This document shows positions 34,793 to 44,470 of a stretch of 64,000 nt of DNA, piece by piece. Made by a program: the position numbers and the translations under genes. Origin of the DNA: Streptomyces violascens (GTDB lineage Bacteria; Actinomycetota; Actinomycetes; Streptomycetales; Streptomycetaceae); NCBI RefSeq assembly GCF_014649955.1, contig NZ_BMUA01000021.1, positions 62,001-126,000 of the forward strand, written 5' to 3'. The notes under the pieces were generated by a model. It was not told the DNA's origin. It saw only the letters and a program-made list of their open reading frames with translations, and did not search any database. Positions within the stretch are counted from its first letter, which is position 1. Each line of letters starts with the position of its first letter.

Positions 34793-35622
34793 GGGCGAAG
34801 CTGACGGCACCTCGAACCCGCCCTGGCGCAGGTCTCCGTGCGGGCGGTTTCGTGGCTTTCCCGTGCGTGACGCGGAGACCGCTTCCCGGCGGCCGTCAAG
34901 GCGGTCCGCACTGAGGGCGGCCGCCGAGGCCGAGCACGTCCGCACGGACGGGGGGACGGTGGCCGCGAAGCTGCTCCTCGACGGAGTCGAGCCGATCCCC
35001 AAGCGTTGCGGATCGCGCCGAGGCCATCGAGGGAACGGACGACCCGACTCTTTACAGGAGCCGGGGCCGCCCACTTCCATACGGCCGGGGAGAACCCGAA
35101 CCTCCCCCATGGTCGAGCACTGCACGGACCCCCGCCAGTCCAGTTCACGCCTAATCCGCCTTGCCGGAACCCGGCGCACCATACACAGCGACGCCGAACG
35201 TCCCCCTTGGCCCTCGGGGGATCGCCACGTTCGATCCGGCAACCGTCCGGGCCCGTGAGCCACAAACGCCTTCGGACCGTGAAGGCCGCCCGGATACTGG
35301 AGGAATCCGGGCCTCAGGCCGGCTTCGGTCAGCGTCTCCAGGGTGGTGGCGAGCCTCTCCACAGGGACATCGCCCGGGAGGCCGCGGATTCGTCGGCCGT
35401 GCTCGGCCGGGCCGACGGCATCGGCGTACGGGGCAAGGGGGACGACGGCGGAGTACGCGCCGAGACCGAGAACAGCTTCGCGTGGAGGGCAGCAGCGCTC
35501 TCGCCCCTGGCATGCGCAGACAGAGCACGCTGGGCATCGGCAGCCCTGGTACTGCGCCACGGAAGATCCGCGATGAGTTTCCGGCGGTTGTGCGGTCTAC
35601 CCCTCGACGAAGGGAGCGCACC
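34793..35622. other. Intergenic, no supported gene
   Basis: A plus-strand stretch RSALRAAAEAEHVRTDGG followed by LLLDGVEPIPKR around 34890-35010 has coding-like composition but no start and no recognised family. On both strands the other frames are shadows. It may be a decayed gene. Confidence 0.3.
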
Positions 35623-36228
35623 ATGCGCAAGATCACCATCTGCACGTTCCTGACACTGGACGGCGTCATGCAGGCGCCAGGCGGTCCGGACGAGGACGCT
35701 GGGAGCGGGTTCGAGCACGGCGGCTGGCAGAAGCCGGTGGCCGACGACGAGGTCGGCACGGCCATCGCCGGTTGGTACGAGGGTTCCGACGCGATGCTGC
35801 TCGGCCGCAAGACGTACGAGATCTTCGCGGCGTACTGGCCGACCGCCGATCCCGACAACCCGTTCACCAACCGGATGAACAGCATGCACAAGTACGTGGC
35901 GTCTCGGACCCTGACATCCGTCGAGTGGCAGAACTCCACGCTGCTGGAGGGCGACATCGTCGAGGCCGTACGCAAGCTCAAAGCGTCCGACGGCGGCACT
36001 ATCAACGTCGTGGGCAGTGGCGACCTCGCCCAGACCCTCATGCGGCACAACCTGGTCGACGAGTACCGGCTGACCATCCACCCGGTGATCATCGGCACCG
36101 GCAAGCGGCTCTTCGCCGACGGAACGATCCCCACTGCGCTGGAGCCGGTCAACGTCTCGACGACGAAGGGCGGCACCGTCGTCGCCGTCTACCGGCCCAA
36201 CGGAAAGCCCAGCTACGACAGCTACTAA
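35623..36228 (+). CDS. RibD C-terminal domain (dihydrofolate-reductase-like) protein
   Basis: A 201-residue NADPH-binding protein of the RibD_C/YyaP family. It starts MRKITICTFLTLDGVMQAPG, the usual first strand and loop, and contains AMLLGRKTYEIFAAYWP, GGTINVVGSGDLAQTLM and EYRLTIHPVIIGTGKRLF, which are the conserved cofactor-binding and closing strands. Homologs act as reductases of uncertain substrate and are widespread in actinobacteria. The ATG at 35623 follows GAAGGGAGCGCACC. The preceding open frame is unrelated. It is isolated from other metabolic genes here. Confidence 0.9.
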   Translation: MRKITICTFLTLDGVMQAPGGPDEDAGSGFEHGGWQKPVADDEVGTAIAGWYEGSDAMLLGRKTYEIFAAYWPTADPDNPFTNRMNSMHKYVASRTLTSVEWQNSTLLEGDIVEAVRKLKASDGGTINVVGSGDLAQTLMRHNLVDEYRLTIHPVIIGTGKRLFADGTIPTALEPVNVSTTKGGTVVAVYRPNGKPSYDSY

Positions 36229-36431
36229 GCGGCTTCGTTCGGACCCGGGCAGACCACGAGTAGCTGCCCGCTACGTGGAGTCCGGCCAGCCTGCGCCACC
36301 ACAGATCCCGGCCTCGGGCCGGGTGCTCGATGCATTCGGCGGCCTCATGCCCTCCGGTGAGGACGGCGGTTCCGGATGCTGTGTACGGGTCGGCGACGGG
36401 GTGCAGGACGGGGCGGCGCCATGGAAGCGGA

Positions 36432-36600
36432 TCCGACGAGCAATGGCTCCTGGGATACCACCGCCAGACCACCGTGTTCAACTTCACCAACCGGCTCTCG
36501 GGACGGTGCGTCGCCGCACCGGCAGCCGGGCCGGGGACCGTCACCGTGGCGTTCTGCGACCCGCTCGACCCCACCCAGCAATGGGGCGTCAACTCGCCCC
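36432..36600 (+). pseudogene. Possible ricin-type lectin fragment
   Basis: One frame reads QWLLGYHRQTTVFNFTNRLS, then GRCVAAPAAGPGTVTVAFCD and PTQQW. The C-x(n)-F C D...QQW pattern is that of a beta-trefoil (RICIN) repeat. Upstream and downstream the frame is not protein-like and no start is visible, so it is at most a fragment of a secreted lectin-type protein. Tentative. Confidence 0.35.
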
Positions 36601-36870
36601 CGCCACGCCACAGCAGCCGCTCCATTCGGTGGCCAACCATGCGCTCAGCTGACCACCTGAGGCACCCACCGGCCGAGTAGCACGCTCGCTCTGAAGTCCC
36701 TGCCGAACCCGAGCAATTCAGGTGCCGTACGCCGCCTCAGCGCTCCCTCACGCCCTGTTCACCAGTCTGGTCGCTGTACCCCGCCCGCAGGACACTACGA
36801 GCAAGCGGGGTCCGTACACAGCACGCCGCACTTGCGCACACGCGGCCCCGTGGTCAGGAAGGAACAGACC

Positions 36871-37308
36871 ATGCGCAACGCCAGATCCACTCTCTCCGCT
36901 CTCGCCGCCCTGCTGTTGACCGCCGCAGCACTGAGCACCGCCGCCCCGTCCGCCAGCGCGGCGAACAACCTGGACATCCGCATCGACCGCATCGACGTCA
37001 TCGCACATATCCCCCACGACCTCGCCGACGGTCTGTTCCACACGGAGCTCGGAGCCAGCGAAACCCTGACCGGCACGGTGCTCGACGGCGGAGTGGACGT
37101 CGGCGAAGGAGTCGCCCACGAAACCGGCAACGGCGGAACCGAGTCGCTCAACATCCCGCTCACCCTGGACCTCGGCGTGGTCAACTCCGGTGACCATCCC
37201 GTCGTGGTGGCGACCGACACGCAGCTCGACGCGACTGCGGAGACCGTGACGCGTACGTTCACGTTCACCTGCCACCTCAACGCGCTCGGCACGGGGACCT
37301 GCTCATAG
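36871..37308 (+). CDS. Secreted protein of unknown function
   Basis: A 145-residue exported protein. The signal peptide is residues 1-30 (RNARSTLSALAALLLTAAAL, cleavage at ASA-A). The mature part is beta-rich and acidic, for example NNLDIRIDRIDVIAHIPHDL, GVDVGEGVAHETGNGGTESL and TVTRTFTFTCHLNALGTGTC, with two C-terminal cysteines. The ATG follows AAGGAACAGACC. It is followed by a strong 15-bp hairpin shared with the convergent sedolisin-like gene. I do not recognise the family. Confidence 0.7.
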   Translation: MRNARSTLSALAALLLTAAALSTAAPSASAANNLDIRIDRIDVIAHIPHDLADGLFHTELGASETLTGTVLDGGVDVGEGVAHETGNGGTESLNIPLTLDLGVVNSGDHPVVVATDTQLDATAETVTRTFTFTCHLNALGTGTCS

Positions 37309-37332
37309 CCAAGCACTCGGCACGACAGCAAC

Positions 37333-37367
37333 GGACCCCCCTCCCACGCTCGGTGGGAGGGGGGTCC
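37333..37367. terminator. Strong bidirectional hairpin terminator
   Basis: GGACCCCCCTCCCAC pairs perfectly with GTGGGAGGGGGGTCC across a five-base loop. It lies 24 bases after the secreted-protein stop and 36 bases before the stop of the convergent protease gene, where it can terminate both transcripts. Confidence 0.92.
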
Positions 37368-37403
37368 GGGTGCATACCGGTGACGTCACACGTCAGTCTG
37401 GTG

Positions 37404-39107
37404 TCAGGAGACGGTCACGTCGTCGTAGTAGGTGTACGTCTCGTCACCCGCGTAGTCGTCATCCTTGTTGGTGAGTGTGAGGGTGTAGCTGTGGCCCGCG
37501 GTCAGGGAGCCGGAAGCGGTCTTCCAACCCGCGCCGCTGGTGCAGGTCTTGGGCAGGACCGTCGTGGTGGTGCCGGTCGTGTTGTCCTTCAGCGTGGCGG
37601 TGGCCCAGTCATAGGTGACGGTGTCGGGGCAGGTCACGTCGTAGGCGAAGGAGACCTTGGAGCTGCCCGCCGGCGCGGTGAAGGTCTGGGCGATGGAGGA
37701 GGTGTTGGTCGGGCTGGACGAGCCGACCAACGCACCGTAGCTGCCGGTGTGGGCGGCGTCGGTGCCCGCGGCGGCGGAACCGGTGGAGGTCCACCCGCTC
37801 AGGGTGCCCGCCTCGAAGGTGCCGTTGGTCAGCGCGCTGCCGCCCCCGGTGCTCCCGCCGGTGGCGAAGGCCGTGGTGCCGTTCGGGGTGCCGAGGCCGG
37901 TCGGGCCGTCGTAGCCGGCGCCGGCGGTGCACAGGTAGCTCGGTGAGCACGTGCCGTTGCTGCCCGAAGTGACGTCATTGAGCGCGCTGGTGTGCGCGTA
38001 CGGGTACTTCGACGGGTAGTCGCCGGTGCCGGGCGTGCCGGCCAGTGCGTAGACGCCGGCGATGATCGGCGCGGAGGCGCTGGTGCCGCCGTACACGTTC
38101 CATCCGCTGGCCTGGTAGCTGTCGTACACCGCGACACCGGTGGCCGGGTCGGCGACGGCCGACACGTCGGAGATGGCGCGCTTCGAGCAGCCGCTGTCGG
38201 TCTGCCAGCTGGGCTTGGGGTCGTACGCCGAGCAGCCGGAGCCGGTGCCCTCGGTGCTGTTGGTGTGCCACACCGACTCGGACCAGCCACGGGTGCTGGA
38301 GTCGCGCTTCAGGGCGGTGCCGCCGACCGAGGTCACGTACTGGGAAGCCGCCGGGTACTCGGCGCCGTACGCGGAGTCGCCCGCCGATACGGTGATCGCC
38401 ACCCCTGGGTGCTTGAAGTACTGGTTGTCCGCGGTGAGGTCGGAGGAGTCCTCAGAGCCGCCGTAGCTGTTGGACACGTACTTGGCTCCCTGGGCGACGG
38501 CGGTGTTGACCGCGGTGCCCAGGTCGCTCATGTTGGCCGTGCTGGACTCGACCAGCAGGATGTGCGCGTTGGGGGCGATCGCCGAGACCATGTCGAGGTC
38601 CAGGGAGATCTCGCCCGCCCAACCGGCGTCCGCCGTCGGGTAGTTGGTGCCGCCGTTCTGGTCGATCTTGCTGAAGCAGCCGTTGGCCGTGGTGCAGGCG
38701 GGCAGGCCGTACTGGCTGCGGTAGGCGGCCAGGTCGGACTCGGCATTGGGGTCGTCCTGGGCGTCGACGATGGCGATCGTCGCACCGGCACCGCCGTTCG
38801 CGGGCAGCTTGTAGGCGCTCAGCAGGTCGGACGGGCCATAGCCGGACGGCACCGCGAGCGGCGAGACCGCGTTGACCGTGAGCGCGTGCGGCTGGACGAT
38901 GTCAGTGCGGGCGAGCGCCTTGCAGGCCATCACCCGGTGCTTGGTGGGCTGCGAGCAGAGCCGCTTGACATGTGGGGTGGCCGAGGCCGACACGTCGGCG
39001 GCCTGGACCGAACCGGCCGCGACCAGGCCGGTGGTGGCGAAGGCCAGCGAGACGAGCCCGGTCAGGGCGGTCCGCTGCGCGGTTCTTGATATATGGGGGA
39101 TACCCAT
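37404..39107 (-). CDS. Secreted sedolisin/subtilase-like protease with C-terminal beta domain
   Basis: A 567-residue exported serine-carboxyl-type protease. The signal peptide (MGIPHISRTAQRTALTGLVS, cleavage near VQA) resembles that of the protein at 9087. The catalytic region carries GWAGEISLDLDMVSAIAPNA with the Glu and Asp, SAGDSAYG with the oxyanion Asp, and YGGTSASAPIIAGV with the Ser, as in S53 enzymes. The large N-terminal pro-domain of kumamolisins is missing; only about 50 residues precede the core. The last 125 residues form the same module as in the 9087 protein (VTCPDTVTYDWATATLKDN is identical). It is preceded by a hairpin and ended by a strong terminator. Confidence 0.88.
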   Translation of the reverse strand: MGIPHISRTAQRTALTGLVSLAFATTGLVAAGSVQAADVSASATPHVKRLCSQPTKHRVMACKALARTDIVQPHALTVNAVSPLAVPSGYGPSDLLSAYKLPANGGAGATIAIVDAQDDPNAESDLAAYRSQYGLPACTTANGCFSKIDQNGGTNYPTADAGWAGEISLDLDMVSAIAPNAHILLVESSTANMSDLGTAVNTAVAQGAKYVSNSYGGSEDSSDLTADNQYFKHPGVAITVSAGDSAYGAEYPAASQYVTSVGGTALKRDSSTRGWSESVWHTNSTEGTGSGCSAYDPKPSWQTDSGCSKRAISDVSAVADPATGVAVYDSYQASGWNVYGGTSASAPIIAGVYALAGTPGTGDYPSKYPYAHTSALNDVTSGSNGTCSPSYLCTAGAGYDGPTGLGTPNGTTAFATGGSTGGGSALTNGTFEAGTLSGWTSTGSAAAGTDAAHTGSYGALVGSSSPTNTSSIAQTFTAPAGSSKVSFAYDVTCPDTVTYDWATATLKDNTTGTTTTVLPKTCTSGAGWKTASGSLTAGHSYTLTLTNKDDDYAGDETYTYYDDVTVS

Positions 39108-39130
39108 GGGTGGGGGCGCCTCTCTCGTAC

Positions 39131-39163
39131 CGGTCACCTCGCGTCGATCGACGCGAGTGACCG
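39131..39163 (-). promoter_or_regulatory. Hairpin just before the RBS of the sedolisin-like gene
   Basis: CGGTCAC pairs with GTGACCG at the ends, and the middle TCGCGTCGATCGACGCGA is a perfect 18-base palindrome; only one C is bulged. The structure ends 23 bases before the start codon and directly precedes GAGAGAGGC. The position mirrors the hairpin at 9029-9065. As a DNA palindrome it could also bind a dimeric protein. Confidence 0.65.
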
Positions 39164-40254
39164 CTTCGGCTGGACAGCGGCGAACGGCATACCGGGGCGC
39201 GCCCGGAACAGACACTCACCACCCCGCCGAAATATCCGCGTGAAGAGAGCAGCGGAAAGCGGAACCGCGATTGCACAGGGGATTCCCCTGGGCATGCGGT
39301 GGCCGTTTCGCGGGGAATTGCTCTCTCCGCAGACAGGGAAGTAAGCCCCCGGACCGAAACGCGAACCTCATTTATCTAACGAACTGTCACCACGGGCTGT
39401 GGTGGCACCGTTCGCCGGGCCGAAGCAAAGCAGACTTGACGAGCACCGGTCAACGGGTATGACCTCGGGTTCATCCACTCAACTCGTTACATGGATGTGA
39501 ACGGGCCGGACAGACCAGGACCAGAGCAGGTAAACATCCGGCGGGTCATTACTCGTGGCTGGACAGGAATTAGCCTGCACCTGAACCGGTAAACAGAAAT
39601 GCATGAGCTGATCTTGACCACTCATTGACCACAGCAGTCGGGGCCGTCACCTCAACCACGCTGCGCCGTAGAGTCAGTTGGGGCCCACCTGTTCTTTTTG
39701 CCGGATTGCGAACAGACTTCAGCTGTGGAACATGGCCCGGCACCCGGTTCACGAAGGCCGCGATGCGGGCGGGCATCCGGTCCGACTCGTTGGTCGGGTT
39801 GCGGCGGCTGGGGGGCCGGGCATGGAAGGTGAAGTACCAGTCGTCGGCAATGACGGCGACGTCGGGTACCGGACTACGGCCTTCATGGTGAACGGCACGG
39901 AGGGCGACTTCGACGAGTGGACCTGAACCTTCGCACCGTATGTGGACGGCGCATACAGATTCCGCTGGACGACCATGCCCCACTAACGCCCCGGACGACA
40001 AAGGGTGTGCCGAGGCTCGGGTAGTTGTCACCGACAGCACCCGATAGCCTGCGAAGGAATCAGGTCGAAGCAGTCGGAGCTCCCGGTGGTGTGCTGCCCC
40101 GGTTCCACTGCAGGGATGTCATTCATGACCCCATCGTCCGGCGGCACTGGCCCCGATCACCCGGCATCTTCCGCACCACCTTTGCCGGATGACCACCGAT
40201 CCCCTTCCAGCCGCACGCGGTCAGCTTCCTCAGCTCTGTCTCGCCCCGCTCAGG
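39164..40254. other. Long intergenic region with lower GC; no supported gene
   Basis: About 39350-39620 is clearly less GC-rich than its surroundings and probably contains the sedolisin promoter. Around 39830-39960 one plus-strand frame reads VGNDGDVGYRTTAFMVNGTE, GDFDEWT, a stop, then TFAPYVDGAYRFRWTT, which may be a broken fragment of an unknown protein. I cannot support a gene here. Confidence 0.35.
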
Positions 40255-42090
40255 TCAGTCGCTGCAGGGAGCGCGCAGCACTTGTGCGTCAGCCAGCTCG
40301 CGGTAGGCCGGGCTACGGTCCAGCAGTTCGTCATGGGTCCCTTCGGCGATCACTCGGCCGGCGTCGAGGAAGTAGATGCGGTCGGCGTTCTGCACGGTGG
40401 AGAGCCGGTGGGCTATGAGCAGCACCGCGCACCGGGCGGCGATGTCACGCATGACCTTGTTGAGGGCGGCTTCATTGAGCGCGTCCAGGTGTGAGGTGGG
40501 CTCGTCGAGCAGCAGCAGGGTCGGCCGGGTGAGCAGGGCGCGGGCGAGGGCGACGCGTTGGCGTTCGCCGCCGGAGAGCGTGGCGCCGCGTTCGCCGAGG
40601 ACACTGTGGACGCCGTCGGGAAGCCGGTCGGCGAGCTCGGTGAGGTTGGCCATCCTCATGACGCGTTCGACCTCGGACGGGTCGGCGTCCGGCATGGCGT
40701 AGGTGATGTTGTCCCAGAGGGTCCCGTGGACGACCGGGGTGTTCTGGTCGACCAGCGCGATCCGGGACCGGCAGGCGCGGCGGGTGAGTTCGGGCGCGGG
40801 ACGTCCTTCGAAGAGCACGGTGCCCGCGTCGGGCTCGTAGAAACGGGCGGTGAGGGAGAAGACCGTGGTCTTGCCGGCGCCGGAGCGGCCCACCAGTGCG
40901 GTCTGGCCGCAGCGCGGGACCGAGAAGGACATGCCGCGCAGCACGGGCCGGCCCGTCCGGTAGGCGGAGTGGACCTCGCGGAAGGCAAGGGCGGCGGCGG
41001 GCCCGGCGGTGACCGGGCATGGCCGGGAAGCCGGCAGGGGCGCGCGAGCTGGGCTGGGCGATTCCCCTGGCAGGGCGAGGACTTGGTCTACGCGCTTGTA
41101 GGCGCCCATGCCACGCTGGATCAGGCCGATGGCGCGGAAGACCGAGGAGAGCGGGATGACGAGGTAGGACGCGTAAAGGAGGAACGCCACCAGTTCGCCC
41201 AGCGAGTCGGCACTCCCCACTCGCATGCCGCCGATGACCAGGACGAGCAAGAAGGAGCCCTGCACGGCGAGTTCGACCGCCGAGCTCATGAACGCCGCCA
41301 GCCTGGCGGTGCGCACCCCGGCGGCGTACGCGCTCTCCACGCGGGTGCCGATGCGTGCGGCTTCGCGGTCTTCGGCGCAGTGGACCCGCACCATGGGCAG
41401 CGCGCCCAGGGCCCGTTCGAGGTCGGCGGCCATCTCGCCGACGGCGCTCTGGGTGCGTTCGGCGGCGGCGCGTATTCCGGACAGCAGCGAGGTGACGATG
41501 AGGGCGGCCGCGCCGACGGTCGCGGCGACCAGCACGAGCAGCAGTGGGTCGAGCCAGGCCATCAGTGCCACGGCGCCGAGGGAGACCAGTGCGCCGGAGA
41601 CCAGGTCGACCAGAGCCTGGGCGGTGGCCTCGCGTACGACGGTGGTGTCCGCGGTGACCCGGGAGATCAGATCACCGGTGCGGTGACGGCCATACGCTCG
41701 CATGTCCAGGCGGAGCAGGTGGCCGATGAGCCCGTGCCGCATGGTGCGGATGACACCTTCGCCCATGCGTTCCAGCAGGAACCGGCCCACCGCGCCGGTG
41801 ACCGCTTCCGCCGCGAACAGGCCCGCCAGCAGGACCAGGGGCCACAGGATCCGGCCGTGCCGGGCGGCGTCCACGATGTCCCGTGCGACGAGCGGCTGGG
41901 CCAGTCCCATCGCTGAACCGGCCAAGGTGAGCGCCGTGGCCACGCCGATGACGCGCCGGTGTCCCGAGGTCAGCCACAGCATGGTGGCCAATGCGCCGCG
42001 GCCGCACCGTTGCGGGGTGGCCGGCTCGCCCGGTGCGGTGTCGCGGTCCTGTGGGCGGGGCTCGGCATCCGCGCTGGGATGCCCGGTCAC
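40255..42090 (-). CDS. ABC transporter, permease-ATPase fusion, of the lasso-peptide cluster
   Basis: A 611-residue half-transporter with six N-terminal membrane helices and a C-terminal ATPase. Walker A is VGRSGAGKTT, the signature LSGGERQRVALARAL and the Walker B LLLLDEPTSHLDA, all intact. There is no peptidase C39 domain, which fits lasso-peptide exporters, where the leader is removed by the separate B2 protein. It should export and give immunity to the mature lasso peptide. The ATG overlaps the B2 stop by four bases. Because precursor and cyclase genes are broken, its present use is doubtful unless it exports another compound. Confidence 0.9.
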   Translation of the reverse strand: MTGHPSADAEPRPQDRDTAPGEPATPQRCGRGALATMLWLTSGHRRVIGVATALTLAGSAMGLAQPLVARDIVDAARHGRILWPLVLLAGLFAAEAVTGAVGRFLLERMGEGVIRTMRHGLIGHLLRLDMRAYGRHRTGDLISRVTADTTVVREATAQALVDLVSGALVSLGAVALMAWLDPLLLVLVAATVGAAALIVTSLLSGIRAAAERTQSAVGEMAADLERALGALPMVRVHCAEDREAARIGTRVESAYAAGVRTARLAAFMSSAVELAVQGSFLLVLVIGGMRVGSADSLGELVAFLLYASYLVIPLSSVFRAIGLIQRGMGAYKRVDQVLALPGESPSPARAPLPASRPCPVTAGPAAALAFREVHSAYRTGRPVLRGMSFSVPRCGQTALVGRSGAGKTTVFSLTARFYEPDAGTVLFEGRPAPELTRRACRSRIALVDQNTPVVHGTLWDNITYAMPDADPSEVERVMRMANLTELADRLPDGVHSVLGERGATLSGGERQRVALARALLTRPTLLLLDEPTSHLDALNEAALNKVMRDIAARCAVLLIAHRLSTVQNADRIYFLDAGRVIAEGTHDELLDRSPAYRELADAQVLRAPCSD

Positions 42091-42536
42091 GGTGTGTCCC
42101 GTACCGCGGCGCCGACGCGGTCGGGAGCGACGACGAGGAGCCGGCTGAAGTAGTCGTCCGGAACGCCCTCCCCCACCGGCCGTTCATCGACCTCCACCCA
42201 GGCATGGGCGGCGAACGGTGGCACCGTCCGCACCCCCGTGCACCAGGTGGGCCAGACACCCCACAGTCGGCACAGCAGCGCGGTGCCCAGCGAGCGCGGC
42301 AGGCACCCTTGCGGCCCGGCACAGCGCAGACTCGCCGCGCACACCGCGTCCCGGGCGGCCTGCGCCTGCCCGGGCGTCGCGGCGACGGCACGCCGGCGGA
42401 AGACCGCCAGCACCGCGGTGATGTGCTGTGGCGGCAGCCGGGCGAGCAGGCGTGCCATCGGAAGGACGGCGTGGGCGCCGAGGCGGTGCGCGAGCGGAAC
42501 TCCGTCCGGGCGGACGAGCGCGCTGGGTGTGCTCAT
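42087..42536 (-). CDS. Lasso peptide B2 protein (leader peptidase)
   Basis: A 149-residue transglutaminase-like cysteine protease. The catalytic Cys lies in the RCAGPQGCLPRSLGTALLC region, the His in FAAHAWVEVDERPVGEG, and the acid shortly after. The CLxRSLAL and HAWVE signatures are diagnostic for the B2 family, which cuts the leader peptide of lasso precursors delivered by B1. Its ATG overlaps the B1 stop (ATGA) and its stop overlaps the transporter start, so the three genes are coupled. The frame is complete and looks functional. Confidence 0.92.
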   Translation of the reverse strand: MSTPSALVRPDGVPLAHRLGAHAVLPMARLLARLPPQHITAVLAVFRRRAVAATPGQAQAARDAVCAASLRCAGPQGCLPRSLGTALLCRLWGVWPTWCTGVRTVPPFAAHAWVEVDERPVGEGVPDDYFSRLLVVAPDRVGAAVRDTP

Positions 42537-42787
42537 GACGCCAGCCCGCTGGACCGGAGCTGTGCGGTGAGTTCGCCGACATCGTGCGCCGCCTGCGAGG
42601 GACTGGTGTCGAACGCCGCGACCAGCACCTTTGCCGCATCCGCTTCGTCGCCGCCGTCGAGCAGGGTGCGCAGGACGAGGGTTCCGGTGGGGTTGAGTTC
42701 CCAGTACTCCCCGCTGCGCTGGTTCAGCAGGACCGTTCCGTAGTCGGTGTGGGCGGTGGAGATGCCGGCGGCGAGTCGCAGTGGCAT
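42533..42787 (-). CDS. Lasso peptide B1 protein (PqqD-like leader-binding)
   Basis: An 84-residue RiPP recognition element. It contains TDYGTVLLNQRSGEYWELNP TGTLVLRTL in two blocks, the typical PqqD fold with a strand-rich N-terminus and helices DEADAAKVLVAAFDTS and AAHDVGELTAQLRSSGL. Proteins of this type bind the YxxP...L...G leader motif and present it to B2 and the cyclase. The ATG at 42787 lies nine bases after GGGG; an ATG six codons earlier (MKGARP) is an alternative. It is translationally coupled to B2. Confidence 0.9.
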   Translation of the reverse strand: MPLRLAAGISTAHTDYGTVLLNQRSGEYWELNPTGTLVLRTLLDGGDEADAAKVLVAAFDTSPSQAAHDVGELTAQLRSSGLAS

Positions 42788-42813
42788 GGGCCGTGCCCCT
42801 TTCATGGGTCCTG

Positions 42814-44470
42814 TCATGGCGTGGCTGTACGGCCTTCGAGGCCGCGCAACCACACCTCGCAGGCGATGGTGGAGTAGAGGATGGCGTGCTGCAGGCCGGG
42901 GCTTGCCGGGCGGCGGGCCAGGTCGCACAGCGCCTTGCGGTCGACGAGGCCCAGAGCGGCCAGGCGGGAGTCCTCCCACAGGGCCAGCAAGTCGCCCCGG
43001 TGTTCTCGCAGCCCGTTGGAAGCGTCCATGGACGCCTGGGCCTTGCTGGTGCGGCGCAGGCACTCATCGGGCACGATGCCGCGCATGGCCGTGGTCAGCA
43101 AGGGTTTGTAGGCCCAGGGGGTTACGCGTTCACGGGCCCGCACCGCGAGGGCGGCCTCGATGACCCGGTCATCGAGGAAGGGCGAGGCCATCGCGAGGCC
43201 ATCACGAGGCCTGCCCGGGCCGCCATGCCGTCCCAGATGCGGATGATCCGCGTGCAGGCGCGGATGGCCTCCAGGTCGGTGTGCATACCGCGGTCGGGGT
43301 GCAGCGGCCGGGCAGTGGCGGCGGCCCCCAACAGAGCATTGCGGGCCAGCGCTTCGGTCTCAGGGGTGACCCAGTGGAACAGACGGGGCGGGGCCGACCA
43401 GCCCAGAGCGCCGATGGCGGCGGCGGGCAGTGGGTCGCGGAGGCGCACGGCGGCGTCCGCCAGCCACCGCCGGTAGGGCCGCGCATCGGCGAAGCGCCCG
43501 AGCCATGGCGGCCGATGGCCAGTTGAACAAGACCTTGAATCCCCGCAGTTGACGCAACGCCACCCCTGGATGGCGGCGCAGCAGGCGGTGGTAGTACGCC
43601 TCCGAGCACCAGGCAATGTGGTCGCCGCCGATGCCCGTCAGATGAAGCCGGCTTCCGCGCGCCCGGAGCGCAGGCAGATGGTGCAGGACCCGGGCGCGGT
43701 CCATCACGCCGATGGTGGGCTCGTCCATGGGGTCGTCGATGTCCAGCAAGTCCGTGTAGACCAGTGGAGATTCGTCGGCGTCCCATACGACGTGGTCGAC
43801 CTCGGGCAGGTGGCTCGCCGCCCGCTTCGCCCACCCCAGGTCGTCATCGGCCGGATCCCGGCCGGGCCAGGTGGAGGCGATGACCCGCGCTGGAGAGCGG
43901 TCGGCGAGAAAGCAGACCGAGGTGGAGTCCAGACCACCGGAGAGGTCGCAACTCACCACCCCGCCACGGTCCGTTCGAGCCGCCACCGCTTCGGTGAGTG
44001 CCTGCCGGACCAGCGGCGCCCCGGCAGCGAGCGTCCGCGCCGGCTCGGGCGGCACCCACCAGGACGAAGTCCGCGTGGTACTCCCGTCCGCGGCCAGATA
44101 CAGCGCGTCCCCCGGGGAGACGGCCCGGACACCCTGGAACACGGAGGTCTCGTAGAGCGGATGAGGGACGGGCCACAGCAGCCGGACGGCGAGTTCACCA
44201 CGGTCGGGCGTGGCCCCGGTGGCTCGGGCGAGCAGGTCGGCGGTACTGGCGGCCACCGCGATGCCCTGGACGGCCGCGTGGAAGACCAGCCGCAGCCCGG
44301 AAGCGGTGCCCTGCACCCGCACCCGGCCGTCCAGCGACGCCACCAGGTGGAAACTGCCCGGCAGCGTGCGGGCGAGTGAGTCGAGCTGAGCCAGGTCTGT
44401 CAACCGCTCGGCATGGCGCTCGAGTTCGGCCGGCGTGACGGGGGCAGCAGCCGAACACCGCGAGAACGGA
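42814..44470 (-). pseudogene. Lasso peptide cyclase (asparagine-synthetase-like), broken
   Basis: This encodes an ATP-dependent macrolactam synthetase. The first frame has FGCCP near its start and, after a shift in a run of five C, TPAELERHAERLTDLAQLDS, GSFHLVASLDGRVRVQG and the AMP-forming CDLSGGLDSTSVCFLA loop. A single extra T at about 43493 moves the frame to RPYRRWLADAAVRLRDPLPA and FHWVTPETEALARNALL. Near 43190 an 11-base tandem duplication moves it again to ASPFLDDRVIEAALAVRARE and LLTTAMRGIVPDECLRR, the synthetase C-terminus. About the first 60 residues of the glutaminase-like domain are absent. At least three shifts make it inactive. Confidence 0.88.

Noticed and set aside
39678..39926. 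82-codon plus-strand ORF
   Set aside because: Its end looks partly protein-like but stops within a fragment and the start is unsupported, so it is described only as part of the intergenic region.
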